Shown here piece by piece: positions 25,156-32,772 of a stretch of DNA of 64,000 nt. Both the position numbers and the translations under genes were made by a program. The notes under the pieces were generated by a model. It ran no database searches and was not told where the DNA came from. It saw only the letters and a program-made list of their open reading frames with translations. The stretch is taken from the NCBI RefSeq assembly GCF_001426705.1, contig NZ_LMFC01000004.1, positions 345,914 through 409,913 of the forward strand, given 5' to 3'. The stretch is from Cellulomonas sp. Root485 (lineage in GTDB: Bacteria > Actinomycetota > Actinomycetes > Actinomycetales > Cellulomonadaceae). Position 1 is the stretch's first letter. Each line of letters begins with the position of its first letter.

Positions 25156-25572
25156 CTATGCCGTCTCGGGTCCGCAGTTCACCAGCCAGGGGGTGCCGAA
25201 CCTGTCGTTGAGCATCCCGAACCGCGCGCCCCACGGGGCGTCCGCGAAGGGCTGCAGAACCGTGCCACCGTCCGCGAGCTTGTCCCAGTAGCCCTGCAGC
25301 TCCGCGAGGTCCTGGCCGCTGATCGAGACGGAGATGTTCGTCTGTGCCGCACGCTCCATCGAGGCCGGCGTGTCCGCGCCCATGAGCACGAGGCCGCCGG
25401 GCGTCTCGAGCTGGCCGTGCATGATCTTGTCGACCTCGGCGGGGTCGTCGCTGGCGTGGAAGTCACCGAACGTGCTGAGGACGAGCTCGCCGCCGAACAC
25501 GGACTGGTAGAACTCCATGGCCTCGCGGGCGTTGTCCCGGAAGCTCAGGTAGGGGTTCAGGTATGTCGCCAC
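25156..25572 (-). CDS. VOC/PhnB-like glyoxalase-superfamily protein
   Basis: This 138-residue protein matches the PhnB-like (3-demethylubiquinone-9 methyltransferase-like) group of the vicinal oxygen chelate fold. It has LNPYLSFRDNAREAMEFYQSVFGGEL at the start and ends with WGARFGMLNDRFGTPWLVN. These proteins lack a settled enzyme function. The GTG at 25572 has an AAGGAG site 7 nt upstream. It is divergent from the winged-helix protein gene at 25648, leaving a 75-bp promoter region. Confidence 0.82.
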   Translation of the reverse strand: MATYLNPYLSFRDNAREAMEFYQSVFGGELVLSTFGDFHASDDPAEVDKIMHGQLETPGGLVLMGADTPASMERAAQTNISVSISGQDLAELQGYWDKLADGGTVLQPFADAPWGARFGMLNDRFGTPWLVNCGPETA

Positions 25573-25647
25573 GGGTGGTCTCCTTCGACTGGGTTCCGAC
25601 CCGGCCACCTTGTCACCGCCCGCCCACACGCAACAGGATCGAGCCTC

Positions 25648-26730
25648 ATGGACCGCCTCGAGGTGGCGCACCGTCGGCTCCACAACCACCGCCTGTCCGG
25701 GCCGCCGCTGCCCGACCCGGCGGCCGTCGTCAGGCACCTCGGCGCGTCGCAGGCCCAGGAGTACGCGATGGCCAGGTGGTCGCTCGGCCAGCGCAGCGCG
25801 GGTGCCGACGACGCCGCGGTCCAGGCGGCGCTGGATGCGGGCACGGTCCTGCGCACGCACGTCCTGCGCCCGACGTGGCACTTCGTGGCCCCCGAGGACG
25901 TCCGCTGGATGCTGGCGCTCACCGGACCGCGGGTGCGGCAGGCGAGCCGCTACTACGAGCGCCAGGCAGGGATCGACGACGACCTCGTGGACCGGGCGAT
26001 CTCCGTGATGGGGGAGGCGCTCCGGGGTGGGAACCACCTGACCCGTCCGCAGGTGCAGGAGGCCCTGGCGCGCCGGGGGATCGAGGCGAGCGGCGTCCGG
26101 CTCGCCTACCTGGTGATGGCGGCCGAGCTGGCGGCCGTGGTGGTCAGCGGAGAGGTGCGCGGGAAGCAGAGGACCTACGCGATGCTCGACGAGCGGGTGC
26201 CGCCGGCGCCGGTGCTCGATGCGGACGAGGCGCTCGCCGAGCTGACCCGCCGGTACTTCGACAGCCACGGACCGGCGACCATCAAGGACTTCCGCTGGTG
26301 GTCCAGCCTGGCGCTCACGCAGATCCGCCGCGGCCTGGCGATGGTCGGGGACGACCTGACGTCCGTCGACGTCGACGGGCTCACCTACTGGTTCGTACCG
26401 GCGGAGGCACCGACCCGGGACCCGTCCCCGACCGTGCACGTGCTGCAGGGGTACGACGAGTACGGCGTCGCCTATACCGAGGGCCGCGCGGCGGCGAACA
26501 TCGCGGGCCTGACCGTCGCGCCGGCCGGCACCAACCAGGTGATCCAGCCGCTCGTGCTCGACAGCCAGGTCATCGGTTGGTGGCGTCGGGTGGTCGAGCG
26601 TGACCACGTCGTCGCGGAGCCGCACCTCGCGGTGCGCCTGGACGCCGATCAGCGCGACGCGATGCGGGCGTCCTTCGACCGGCTCGCGGCGTTCGCCGGG
26701 GTACCGGTCAGGCTCGAGCTAGACAGGTGA
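25648..26730 (+). CDS. Winged-helix DNA-binding domain protein (HTH_42 type)
   Basis: This 360-residue protein belongs to the winged helix DNA-binding family common in actinobacteria and distantly related to YcaQ/AlkX-type interstrand-crosslink glycosylases. It starts with the RLHNHRLSGPPLPDP segment and contains the QAQEYAMARWSLGQR block and the LRPTWHFVAPEDVRWML block that define the family. It could act in DNA repair, but most members of this subgroup are uncharacterised, and catalytic residues cannot be assigned from the sequence alone. The ATG at 25648 is the first after the divergent promoter region. Confidence 0.8.
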   Translation: MDRLEVAHRRLHNHRLSGPPLPDPAAVVRHLGASQAQEYAMARWSLGQRSAGADDAAVQAALDAGTVLRTHVLRPTWHFVAPEDVRWMLALTGPRVRQASRYYERQAGIDDDLVDRAISVMGEALRGGNHLTRPQVQEALARRGIEASGVRLAYLVMAAELAAVVVSGEVRGKQRTYAMLDERVPPAPVLDADEALAELTRRYFDSHGPATIKDFRWWSSLALTQIRRGLAMVGDDLTSVDVDGLTYWFVPAEAPTRDPSPTVHVLQGYDEYGVAYTEGRAAANIAGLTVAPAGTNQVIQPLVLDSQVIGWWRRVVERDHVVAEPHLAVRLDADQRDAMRASFDRLAAFAGVPVRLELDR

Positions 26731-26748
26731 CCAGAACGTGTGTATAGT
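26720..26748 (+). promoter_or_regulatory. Strong vegetative-type promoter
   Basis: TAGACA at 26720-26725 and TATAGT at 26743-26748 are separated by 17 bp, with a TG two bases before the -10 box. This is one of the best sigma-70-like matches in the window. It overlaps the end of the winged-helix gene and points at a unit of about 250 nt that ends in a large hairpin. Confidence 0.7.
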
Positions 26749-26847
26749 TCAACCTTGGATCTCCCGGTCTGCGCGATGGTGTCAGCATCCCATCGTGAAA
26801 GATCGGCCCGGAGGTGGAACGCGCCGCTACGAGAGCGGCAGACGGCC

Positions 26848-26955
26848 ATGGTTCGGGTGGCTGATCTTCGACAGCCCCCAATGGCGCTGGGGGCGGTTCA
26901 AGCCGCGCGCAACAAGGACAAGCGGGCGCGGTGGGCGAAGGCCAACAGGTGCTGA
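26848..26955 (+). CDS. Possible 35-residue basic small protein
   Basis: Between a strong promoter (26720-26748) and a large hairpin (26964-27012) the best small reading frame starts with ATG at 26848 and encodes 35 residues ending KDKRARWAKANRC, strongly basic. The same frame is open further upstream, with ATGs at 26776 and 26740, but the last lies before the expected transcription start. No clear ribosome site precedes 26848. I do not recognise the protein. An RNA product is equally possible, because the stretch 26875-26894 folds into a C/G hairpin. Confidence 0.4.
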   Translation: MVRVADLRQPPMALGAVQAARNKDKRARWAKANRC

Positions 26956-26963
26956 CGGACATG

Positions 26964-27012
26964 CGGCCCCGGTGCAGCCCGCGACGAGAGTCGCGGCGCA
27001 GCACCGGGGCCG
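26964..27012 (+). terminator. Large two-tier hairpin ending the short 26.7-27.0 kb unit
   Basis: A 12-bp perfect outer stem (26964-26975 with 27001-27012) encloses a 7-bp inner hairpin with a GAGA loop (26979-26985 with 26990-26996). It starts 8 nt after the small frame's stop and is followed by TTGT. It is probably an intrinsic terminator. Confidence 0.7.
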
Positions 27013-27074
27013 TTGTCGTCCCCCGGGCCTTTCGACCCTGCCGACGCCCGGACGGCCGGACAAGACTTGACCTC

Positions 27075-27275
27075 ATGGTCACCACGTACGCCGAGGGCTG
27101 GCTCCGACTCACCCGGAACGATCGGCGGCAGCACTTCTTCCGGGACGGCATGAGTGTCTGCGGGCGGTTCGTCACGCCGACCACCCGGTTCCCCGAGGAC
27201 GACGGCCCCGACCGCGGCGAGTGCCCCGGCTGCCGGCACATCTTCAACACCGAGCGCGGCCAGACCGCCTACTGA
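27075..27275 (+). CDS. Small CPGC-motif protein of unknown function
   Basis: This 66-residue protein starts with ATG at 27075. It contains one Cys in SVCGRF and a CPGCRH element near the C-terminus, so Cys and His ligands could bind a zinc ion. Similar short proteins with a CPGC end are widespread as hypotheticals in Cellulomonas-like and Streptomyces genomes; no role is known. It lies 62 bp after the hairpin at 26964-27012, so it needs its own promoter or read-through. It ends 3 bp from the convergent MerR-VOC gene. Confidence 0.6.
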   Translation: MVTTYAEGWLRLTRNDRRQHFFRDGMSVCGRFVTPTTRFPEDDGPDRGECPGCRHIFNTERGQTAY

Positions 27276-27278
27276 CGC

Positions 27279-28004
27279 TCACCCCTGGTAGAGCCACACG
27301 ACGTTCGCGTCCGGGTCCCGCACGGCCGACGAGCGCGGCATGCCCGTCGTGTCGTGGGGTCCCAGGACCTCCGTCGCGCCGGCGTCGAGCGCCCGTCGGT
27401 GGGCGACGTCGAGATCGTCGACGAGCACCCCGATCGTCGCCGGCCCCGCCGCCCCCGGGTAGTCGGCCGTCTGCAGGTGCACGAGGAAGAAGTCGCTCTC
27501 GCCGTACCGGCCGAACACGAACCCGGAGAAGTCCTCGTCGGCGGTGCGCTGCGTGACCTCGTACCCGAACCCGAACGCGTCGATGTAGAAGGCCGCCGCA
27601 GCATCCAGGTCGGCGACGAGCAGCTTGACCTGCACGGGGCGAGCGCCCGTCGCAGGAGCCGTGGCCGGGAGCCCGTCGTCCGCGAACCGCTCGGTGTCGC
27701 CGAGGCTCGCCGAGAGGCGGGCGCGCTCACGTCCGAGCCTGTCGCGGTGTGCGGCGAGCACCGCGTCGGCGCGCGACGGGTCGTCGAGGACCGTGCGGGT
27801 GTCCTCCACCGACAGGTCGGTCCAGCGCAGCGAGCGGATGTGGCGGGCACGCTCGAGCTGGTCGGGGAGGTAGTACCGGTAGCCCGTCGCCGCGTCGACG
27901 CGTGCCGGGGTCAGCAGCCCGACGTCGTCGTAGTGCCGCAGGGTGTGCACGGACAGGCCGCAGAGCCGCCCGAACCTGCCGATGGAGATCTCGTCGGTGT
28001 CCAC
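27279..28004 (-). CDS. MerR-family regulator fused to a VOC (glyoxalase-like) domain
   Basis: This 241-residue protein has an N-terminal MerR winged helix (IGRFGRLCGLSVHTLRHYDDVGLLTPARVD, residues 7-36, then YYLPDQLERARHIRSLRWTDLSVEDTR), a dimerisation helix, and from about residue 123 a VOC domain (VQVKLLVADLDAAAAFYIDAFGF through RDPDANVVWLYQG). The VOC domain probably binds the small molecule that controls DNA binding, much as TipA- or BmrR-type regulators carry effector domains. Its target genes are unknown; no MerR-type elongated promoter was found nearby. The ATG at 28004 begins directly at the HTH. Confidence 0.85.
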   Translation of the reverse strand: MDTDEISIGRFGRLCGLSVHTLRHYDDVGLLTPARVDAATGYRYYLPDQLERARHIRSLRWTDLSVEDTRTVLDDPSRADAVLAAHRDRLGRERARLSASLGDTERFADDGLPATAPATGARPVQVKLLVADLDAAAAFYIDAFGFGYEVTQRTADEDFSGFVFGRYGESDFFLVHLQTADYPGAAGPATIGVLVDDLDVAHRRALDAGATEVLGPHDTTGMPRSSAVRDPDANVVWLYQG

Positions 28005-28038
28005 AAGCAGAACTGTGGACCTTCGGGTGGCCCGAGGG

Positions 28039-28779
28039 TCAACTGCCGGATCGGAGGAGCCGCAGATCGGCCAGGTCCCCCCGGAAGACGTTGACGTCGA
28101 TGAAGGACTCCTCGCCGTCGTACCCGTCGAGACGGTCCCGGTGCGAGTACTGCCAGAACGTCCAGGCGCGGCCGTCGGACACGCGTGGCGGCAGGTACAC
28201 GGCGCGGATCCACAGCGGCGCGTCGGGGAAGCCTCCGGCGATGTACCGGCTGTAGGCGGCCTGCGTCGCGTAGATCACGGGTTCGACGCCGTAGTGCTCG
28301 CGCAGCGTCGAGACGAGCGCCTCGAGCTCCGCGCGGATCGTCTCGGGGTCGGGAGGATCGCGGTAGAAGGTCCCGTAGTGCTCGACGTCGATGGCGACCG
28401 GCAGGAGCTCGCGGTCCGCGGGGACGGTCGCGATGATGTTCTCCGCCTGCGCGCGACCGGGGCTCTCGAAGCTGAAGAAGTGGTAGGCGCCGACGAGGAC
28501 GCCGGCCTCCCGGGCGCCCTGCAGGTTCGTCTCGAACGTCTCGTCGACGAACCCGGACCCCTCGGTCGCCTTCACGTACGCGAAGTCGATGTCCTGTGCC
28601 GCGAGCACCGGCCAGTCGATCGCGCCCTGGTAGGAGGACACGTCGACACCAAGCACCTCGTACCGTGCGGCCAGCAGGCGGTTGGGCCAGATCACCCCGC
28701 GCTCGACGAGCACGGCCGCGAGCGCGCCGACGACGAGGACGACCGTGACGGCGACGAACGCCTTGCTGCGGGTACGCAC
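28039..28779 (-). CDS. Secreted or anchored GH25 lysozyme-like muramidase
   Basis: This 246-residue protein has an N-terminal hydrophobic segment (residues 8-28) serving as signal peptide or anchor and a GH25 domain that would hydrolyse the muramic-acid bond of peptidoglycan. Family motifs are present: GVDVSSYQGAIDW (first catalytic Asp), FAYVKATEG, AYHFF, and AIDVEHY holding the catalytic Asp-x-Glu pair. The C-terminal WQYSHRDRLDGYDG is also typical. The GTG at 28779 gives a well-formed signal sequence. It could serve cell-wall remodelling or competition; the context does not decide. Confidence 0.88.
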   Translation of the reverse strand: MRTRSKAFVAVTVVLVVGALAAVLVERGVIWPNRLLAARYEVLGVDVSSYQGAIDWPVLAAQDIDFAYVKATEGSGFVDETFETNLQGAREAGVLVGAYHFFSFESPGRAQAENIIATVPADRELLPVAIDVEHYGTFYRDPPDPETIRAELEALVSTLREHYGVEPVIYATQAAYSRYIAGGFPDAPLWIRAVYLPPRVSDGRAWTFWQYSHRDRLDGYDGEESFIDVNVFRGDLADLRLLRSGS

Positions 28780-28805
28780 CGAGGAAGTGTGGCGGATGTC
28801 TGGGG

Positions 28806-29222
28806 TCAGGTGTCCCGGCGCGTGAGCTGCAGCACGGGGATCGTGCGGGTCGTGCGCTGCTCGTACGAGCGGAACCCTGCCGAGCGGGCCGTGAACCGGG
28901 CCCAGCCCGCGTCGCGCTCGGCGCCGAGGAGCTGTGTCGCGCGCACCGGCACGATCCCGTCGTCCGGTGTCTCGATCTCGACGTCGGGGTGCGCCAGCAG
29001 GTTGTGGAACCACGCCGGGTTGTCGGGCGCGCCGCCCTTGGACGCTGCGGCGAGCCACGTGTCCGGGTCGACCCGGATGCCTGCCACGGGGCTGACGCGT
29101 TCGGCGCCGGTCTTCGCACCGCGGTGGTGGAGCAGGACGAGACCCTTGCCGAAGCCGTTCGTGCGGACGTCGCCGCCGTTCGTGCGGAACTCGTCGATGA
29201 TCTGCTGGTTCCAGTCGCTCAT
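28806..29222 (-). CDS. Deazaflavin-dependent nitroreductase family protein (Ddn-like)
   Basis: This 138-residue split-barrel protein matches the nitroreductase/quinone reductase family of actinobacteria that uses F420H2. Signature parts are NQQIIDEFRTNGG, LLHHRGAKTG, VSPVAG and WFHNLLAHPDVEIE, all in the usual order. The substrate is unknown; related proteins reduce quinones. Length and start (ATG at 29222) are normal for the family. It lies upstream of the GH25 gene on the same strand with a 26-bp gap, and may be co-transcribed. Confidence 0.87.
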   Translation of the reverse strand: MSDWNQQIIDEFRTNGGDVRTNGFGKGLVLLHHRGAKTGAERVSPVAGIRVDPDTWLAAASKGGAPDNPAWFHNLLAHPDVEIETPDDGIVPVRATQLLGAERDAGWARFTARSAGFRSYEQRTTRTIPVLQLTRRDT

Positions 29223-29249
29223 GTGCCCAGTGTCGTCGCCCCTGGCCGG

Positions 29250-30296
29250 CTACCGCTCCTCGGGCGGCGTCGCGGCCGGCCCGGTCGTGTCCCGCACGGT
29301 CAGCGACGTCGCCAGCTCGATGTGTCGCGACTGCGGGTGCTCCCCGGAGGACATGGCGAGGACCGTGTGGACGGCCAGCCGCCCCATCCCGTCCAGGTCC
29401 TGGCGGACGGTGGTCAGCGCGGGAGTGGTCCAGGCGGCCTGTGGCGTGTCGTCGAACCCCACGACGCTGAGCTGCGTCGGAACCTGCACACCGAGCTGGT
29501 GGGCGGTGGCGAGCACCCCCACGGCGATCTCGTCGTCGGCCGCCATGATGGCTGTCGGGGGGTGGGCAATGGTGAGCAGGTCGCGGGTATGCCGCGCGCC
29601 TGCGTCGACCTCGAACCGGTCGCTGCGCACCAGCGCCGGGTCCAGCTCGATCCCCGCCGACTCGAGAGCCGCGCGGTAGCCGAAGAAGCGGTCCCGGGCG
29701 GAGGTCGAGGCATCCGGGCCGCCGACCCAGGCGATCCGTCGGTGGCCGAGCGTGATCAGGTGGTCGGCCGCGGCGCGGGCTCCCGCCCAGTTGCTCGACC
29801 TGACACTCACCATCGGTCGGTGCCGGGCGTCGACGGGGTCGACCATGACGAACGGCAGCCCGGCGTCCGCGGCCGCAGCCAGCAGCCCGTCGGGCTCGGA
29901 CAGCGTCAGGCCCACGATCCCGACGACGCCGGAGGACCGCTGGTCGGCGATCCACGCGCGGGCGGTGGCGTGCTGCGTGCGCGTCGCCCGGTCGGGGGCC
30001 AGGCGGGTCAGCAGGTCGAGGTGCGCGTCGGTGGCCGATGCGAGCACCCCCTGGAGCACGTTCAGGATGTAGGGCGACGCGGGGAGGTCGAAGACCACCG
30101 CGAGCGCTCGACGCGACGTGCCCGGGACCGGCGACGTGCCCGGCCGGTACCCGAGCTCCGCCACGGCTGCGAGGACACGTTCACGCGTGCTCGTCGCCAC
30201 GTCGAGACGGCCGTTGAGCGCCTTGGAGGCGGTGGCCGGCGAGACCCCAGCGGCCCGCGCGACGTCGGCCAGCGTGGGTCTGCTGCGGCCGACCAT
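29250..30296 (-). CDS. LacI-family regulator (LacI-1), next to GH39
   Basis: This 348-residue repressor has the LacI helix-turn-helix and hinge at the N-terminus (PTLADVARAAGVSPATASKALNGR) and a periplasmic-binding-protein-like sugar sensor. It is divergent from the GH39 enzyme, and two similar CGAAA...TTTCG boxes lie in the 132-bp gap, one beside each gene, so it most likely represses both until a xylo- or other oligosaccharide is present. The ATG at 30296 is preferred because GAGAGG lies 9 nt upstream; the ATG at 30305 sits directly against that site. Confidence 0.9.
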   Translation of the reverse strand: MVGRSRPTLADVARAAGVSPATASKALNGRLDVATSTRERVLAAVAELGYRPGTSPVPGTSRRALAVVFDLPASPYILNVLQGVLASATDAHLDLLTRLAPDRATRTQHATARAWIADQRSSGVVGIVGLTLSEPDGLLAAAADAGLPFVMVDPVDARHRPMVSVRSSNWAGARAAADHLITLGHRRIAWVGGPDASTSARDRFFGYRAALESAGIELDPALVRSDRFEVDAGARHTRDLLTIAHPPTAIMAADDEIAVGVLATAHQLGVQVPTQLSVVGFDDTPQAAWTTPALTTVRQDLDGMGRLAVHTVLAMSSGEHPQSRHIELATSLTVRDTTGPAATPPEER

Positions 30297-30310
30297 GGGG
30301 GCCATCCTCT

Positions 30311-30323
30311 CGAAATGTTTTCG
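30311..30323. promoter_or_regulatory. LacI-1 operator, proximal to the regulator gene
   Basis: CGAAATGTTTTCG is a 13-bp palindrome with 5-bp half-sites CGAAA/TTTCG and a 3-bp centre, 14 bp upstream of the LacI-1 start. It matches the box at 30399-30410 and is AT-rich against the background. Confidence 0.65.
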
Positions 30324-30356
30324 TCATGCAGGACACCCGTCGCGGGCAATCCCTCG

Positions 30357-30410
30357 TGCTAGCCGTTCGCTAGCATAGCCGGGCGACCGAACACCGGTCG
30401 AAACATTTCG
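30357..30410 (+). promoter_or_regulatory. Promoter-operator region of the GH39 gene
   Basis: The region has a 7-bp inverted repeat TGCTAGC/GCTAGCA with a 5-bp spacer at 30357-30375, overlapping a TAGCAT sequence (30371-30376) that could be a -10 box. The second LacI-type box CGAAACATTTCG follows at 30399-30410. An operator after the -10 box would block initiation or early elongation, the usual LacI mode. Confidence 0.55.
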
Positions 30411-30428
30411 AGATGCATCGGAGCTCTC

Positions 30429-32063
30429 ATGTCTTCTGACGCCGCGCCGGCCACCCTCCTGATCGACGGGCGGGCGCCGGTCGAGACCGAGCTCCGGCAC
30501 GTCTGGAACGCGTGCGTCGGAGCAGGACGGGCGAACGAGGCCCTGCGTGCGGACTGGCAGGCCCACTTCCGCGAGGCGGTCGACGTGCTGGGGGCGCGGT
30601 TCGTGCGCTTCCACGGCGTCTTCCACGACGACATGTTCGTGTACCGCGTCGCCGACGGCGGTGGCTTCGGTCCGCCCACGCCGCTGCCCGAGCCCGTCTA
30701 CACCTTCGCCTACGTCGACAAGGTGTTCGACGCCGTCCTCGCCACCGGAGCGCGGCCGTTCGTGGAGCTCGGCTTCCTGCCTCGCGAGCTCGCCACGCAG
30801 ACCGAGACCGTGTTCTGGTGGAAGGCACATGGCAGCCCGCCGCAGGACATGTGGCGCTGGGTGGAGCTGGTCACCACGACGGTGCGGCACTGGATCGAGC
30901 GGTACGGACTCGACGAGGTCCGCGAGTGGCGCTTCGAGGTGTGGAACGAGCCGAACCTGGTGCCGCACTTCTGGACGGGCACGCGGACGCAGTACTTCGA
31001 GCTGTACGAGGCGACGGCCCGGGCGCTCAAGGACATCGACGCAGGGCTCCGGGTCGGGGGACCGTCCACGAGCGTCTTCGTGCCGGACGCGCGCTACGCC
31101 GGGGAGACGCAGGACAGGTCGGCCGAGGTCGCGACGGCGGAGGCGACCGATCCCGATGCGCTCGACTGGCAGCCGGTGTGGATCCACGAGTTCGTCGACT
31201 GGTGCGCGACCCGTGACGTCCCGGTCGACTTCCTGTCGACCCACCTGTACCCGACGGACTACGCGTTCGGCGCCGACGGAGAGGGACGACCCATCCAGCG
31301 GCACGTCGACGCGACCTACGACGACCTGGTCGTGATGCGCGCGATCATCGACGAGGGCCCCTTCCCCGACGCTGAGCTGCACATCAGCGAGTGGTCGAGC
31401 TCGCCGTCCAGCCGCGACCGGATGCACGACACGCTCTTCGCCGCCACCTACATCACGCGGGCGTTCCTCAAGGGAGCCGCGCTGGCCGACTCGATCTCCT
31501 ACTGGACCTTCACCGACGTCTTCGAGGAGGGCGGTGGCGGCATCGGCCCGTTCCACGGCGGCTTCGGACTGGTCAACGAGCAGGGCATCCACAAGCCCAC
31601 GTTCCACGCGATGGCGATGCTGGCGCGGCTGGGCGACCGGCTCCTGCTGTCGACGCCCGACGGGGTGATCACGCGTCGCGGCCGCGACGGCGCGCTCGCG
31701 GCCGTCTTCCTCAACTACCCGGACGACATGGGGACCAGGTCGATCGGCTCACGGATCACCTACGACGCGACGCGTGCGCTGAAGGACCTGGGTCCCCGCC
31801 GCACCGTCCAGCACACCGTCGAGGGGCTCGCGCCGGGGACACGCCTCACCCTGGAGGTGCTCGACTGGGAGCACGGCAACGTCGCCGAGGCGTGGCACCA
31901 CCTGGGCGAGCCGCTGAACCTCACGCCGCTGGAGACGGAACGGCTGCGCGGCGTCGCCGACGCGCTGCACCGGGAGACGCTCGTCGTGCCGGACACCGGC
32001 GTCCTGGAGATCCTGCTCGATCTGCCTCCGTGGGCGGTGGCGTCGCTCGTGCAGGAGGGTTGA
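30429..32063 (+). CDS. GH39 glycoside hydrolase (beta-xylosidase-like)
   Basis: This 544-residue enzyme matches family GH39, whose bacterial members are mostly beta-xylosidases acting by a retaining mechanism. The acid/base Glu174 lies in VWNEPNLVPHFW and the nucleophile Glu321 in ISEWSSSPS. A C-terminal beta-sandwich from about residue 430 is usual. There is no signal peptide, so it would act on xylooligosaccharides already imported. It is controlled by the divergent LacI-1 and belongs with the GH51 and CUT1 importer genes of the hemicellulose region. Activity on other beta-linked sugars cannot be excluded. Confidence 0.88.
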   Translation: MSSDAAPATLLIDGRAPVETELRHVWNACVGAGRANEALRADWQAHFREAVDVLGARFVRFHGVFHDDMFVYRVADGGGFGPPTPLPEPVYTFAYVDKVFDAVLATGARPFVELGFLPRELATQTETVFWWKAHGSPPQDMWRWVELVTTTVRHWIERYGLDEVREWRFEVWNEPNLVPHFWTGTRTQYFELYEATARALKDIDAGLRVGGPSTSVFVPDARYAGETQDRSAEVATAEATDPDALDWQPVWIHEFVDWCATRDVPVDFLSTHLYPTDYAFGADGEGRPIQRHVDATYDDLVVMRAIIDEGPFPDAELHISEWSSSPSSRDRMHDTLFAATYITRAFLKGAALADSISYWTFTDVFEEGGGGIGPFHGGFGLVNEQGIHKPTFHAMAMLARLGDRLLLSTPDGVITRRGRDGALAAVFLNYPDDMGTRSIGSRITYDATRALKDLGPRRTVQHTVEGLAPGTRLTLEVLDWEHGNVAEAWHHLGEPLNLTPLETERLRGVADALHRETLVVPDTGVLEILLDLPPWAVASLVQEG

Positions 32064-32133
32064 GCGGCAGACCGTCCGGGTGCGGTGCGCGTCCCTGCCG
32101 CTCCCGTGCTGCTGTCGACTGAGAGGATGGGGT

Positions 32134-32721
32134 GTGCCCCGCATCGACGCCCCGACCGTGGTCCAGCACCGGGCCGCGCGGGAGCAGGCGCTGCTGGAGG
32201 CGGCCCGTGCGCTGCTCACCGCGCAGCCGGACACGGTGCCGTCCCTTGCCGAGGTCGGTGCGCTGGCCGGTCTGTCCCGGTCGAGCGTGTACCAGTACTA
32301 CGCGTCGCGCGAGGACCTGCTGGCCGCCGTCGTCGCGGACTCGTTCCCGCGGTGGCAGCAGCGGCTCGACGCCGCGGTGGCCGCGGCGACCAGCCCCCGG
32401 GCGCGCGTGCTGGCGTTCCTGCGCGCCAACCTGGAGCTCGTGGCGGACGGCGAGCACGCCCTGGCGCGCACCCTCGCGATGGTGGCGCCGTCGGAGGACC
32501 TGGCGCGGCAGTCGCGCGAGTTCCACGACCAGCTCCTGCTGCCCGTCGTCGGCGCCCTCGTCGAGATCGGCGTGCCGGACCCGGCGACCACCAGCGAGCT
32601 GGTCAACGCGCTCGTGCACGCGGCGTCGCGTCGGGTGGAGCAGGACGGCGACCTCGAGCGCGCCTACACCGCTGCGGCGTCCCTGATGGACGCGTACCTG
32701 CGGGCGGTCGAACAGGGCTGA
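32134..32721 (+). CDS. TetR-family transcriptional regulator
   Basis: This 195-residue regulator has the TetR N-terminal helix-turn-helix (VPSLAEVGALAGLSRSSVYQYYASREDLLAAV, about residues 31-62) and an all-helical ligand-binding C-terminus. The GTG at 32134 is preceded by GAGAGG. It is convergent with a MacB-type ABC transporter whose promoter, 1.9 kb away, carries two 13-bp palindromes of TetR-operator size (34631-34669). I infer that it represses the transporter until an effector is sensed. No copy of that palindrome lies before its own start, so it may not control itself. Confidence 0.85.
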   Translation: MPRIDAPTVVQHRAAREQALLEAARALLTAQPDTVPSLAEVGALAGLSRSSVYQYYASREDLLAAVVADSFPRWQQRLDAAVAAATSPRARVLAFLRANLELVADGEHALARTLAMVAPSEDLARQSREFHDQLLLPVVGALVEIGVPDPATTSELVNALVHAASRRVEQDGDLERAYTAAASLMDAYLRAVEQG

Positions 32722-32731
32722 CCACGCCGAG

Positions 32732-32763
32732 GCCCGGCGTCCGGTCTCCACCGGGCGCCGGGC
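32732..32763. terminator. Nested hairpin between TetR and ABC genes (convergent)
   Basis: An 8-bp outer stem (32732-32739 with 32756-32763) encloses a 5-bp inner stem (32741-32745 with 32750-32754) and a 4-nt loop. Its location between two convergent stop codons supports a bidirectional terminator. Confidence 0.7.
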
Positions 32764-32772
32764 GTCGGCGGG

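Noticed and set aside
26885..26910. A tRNA T-loop-like sequence (GGTTCAAGCC)
   Set aside because: Neither an acceptor stem nor D and anticodon arms can be folded around it.
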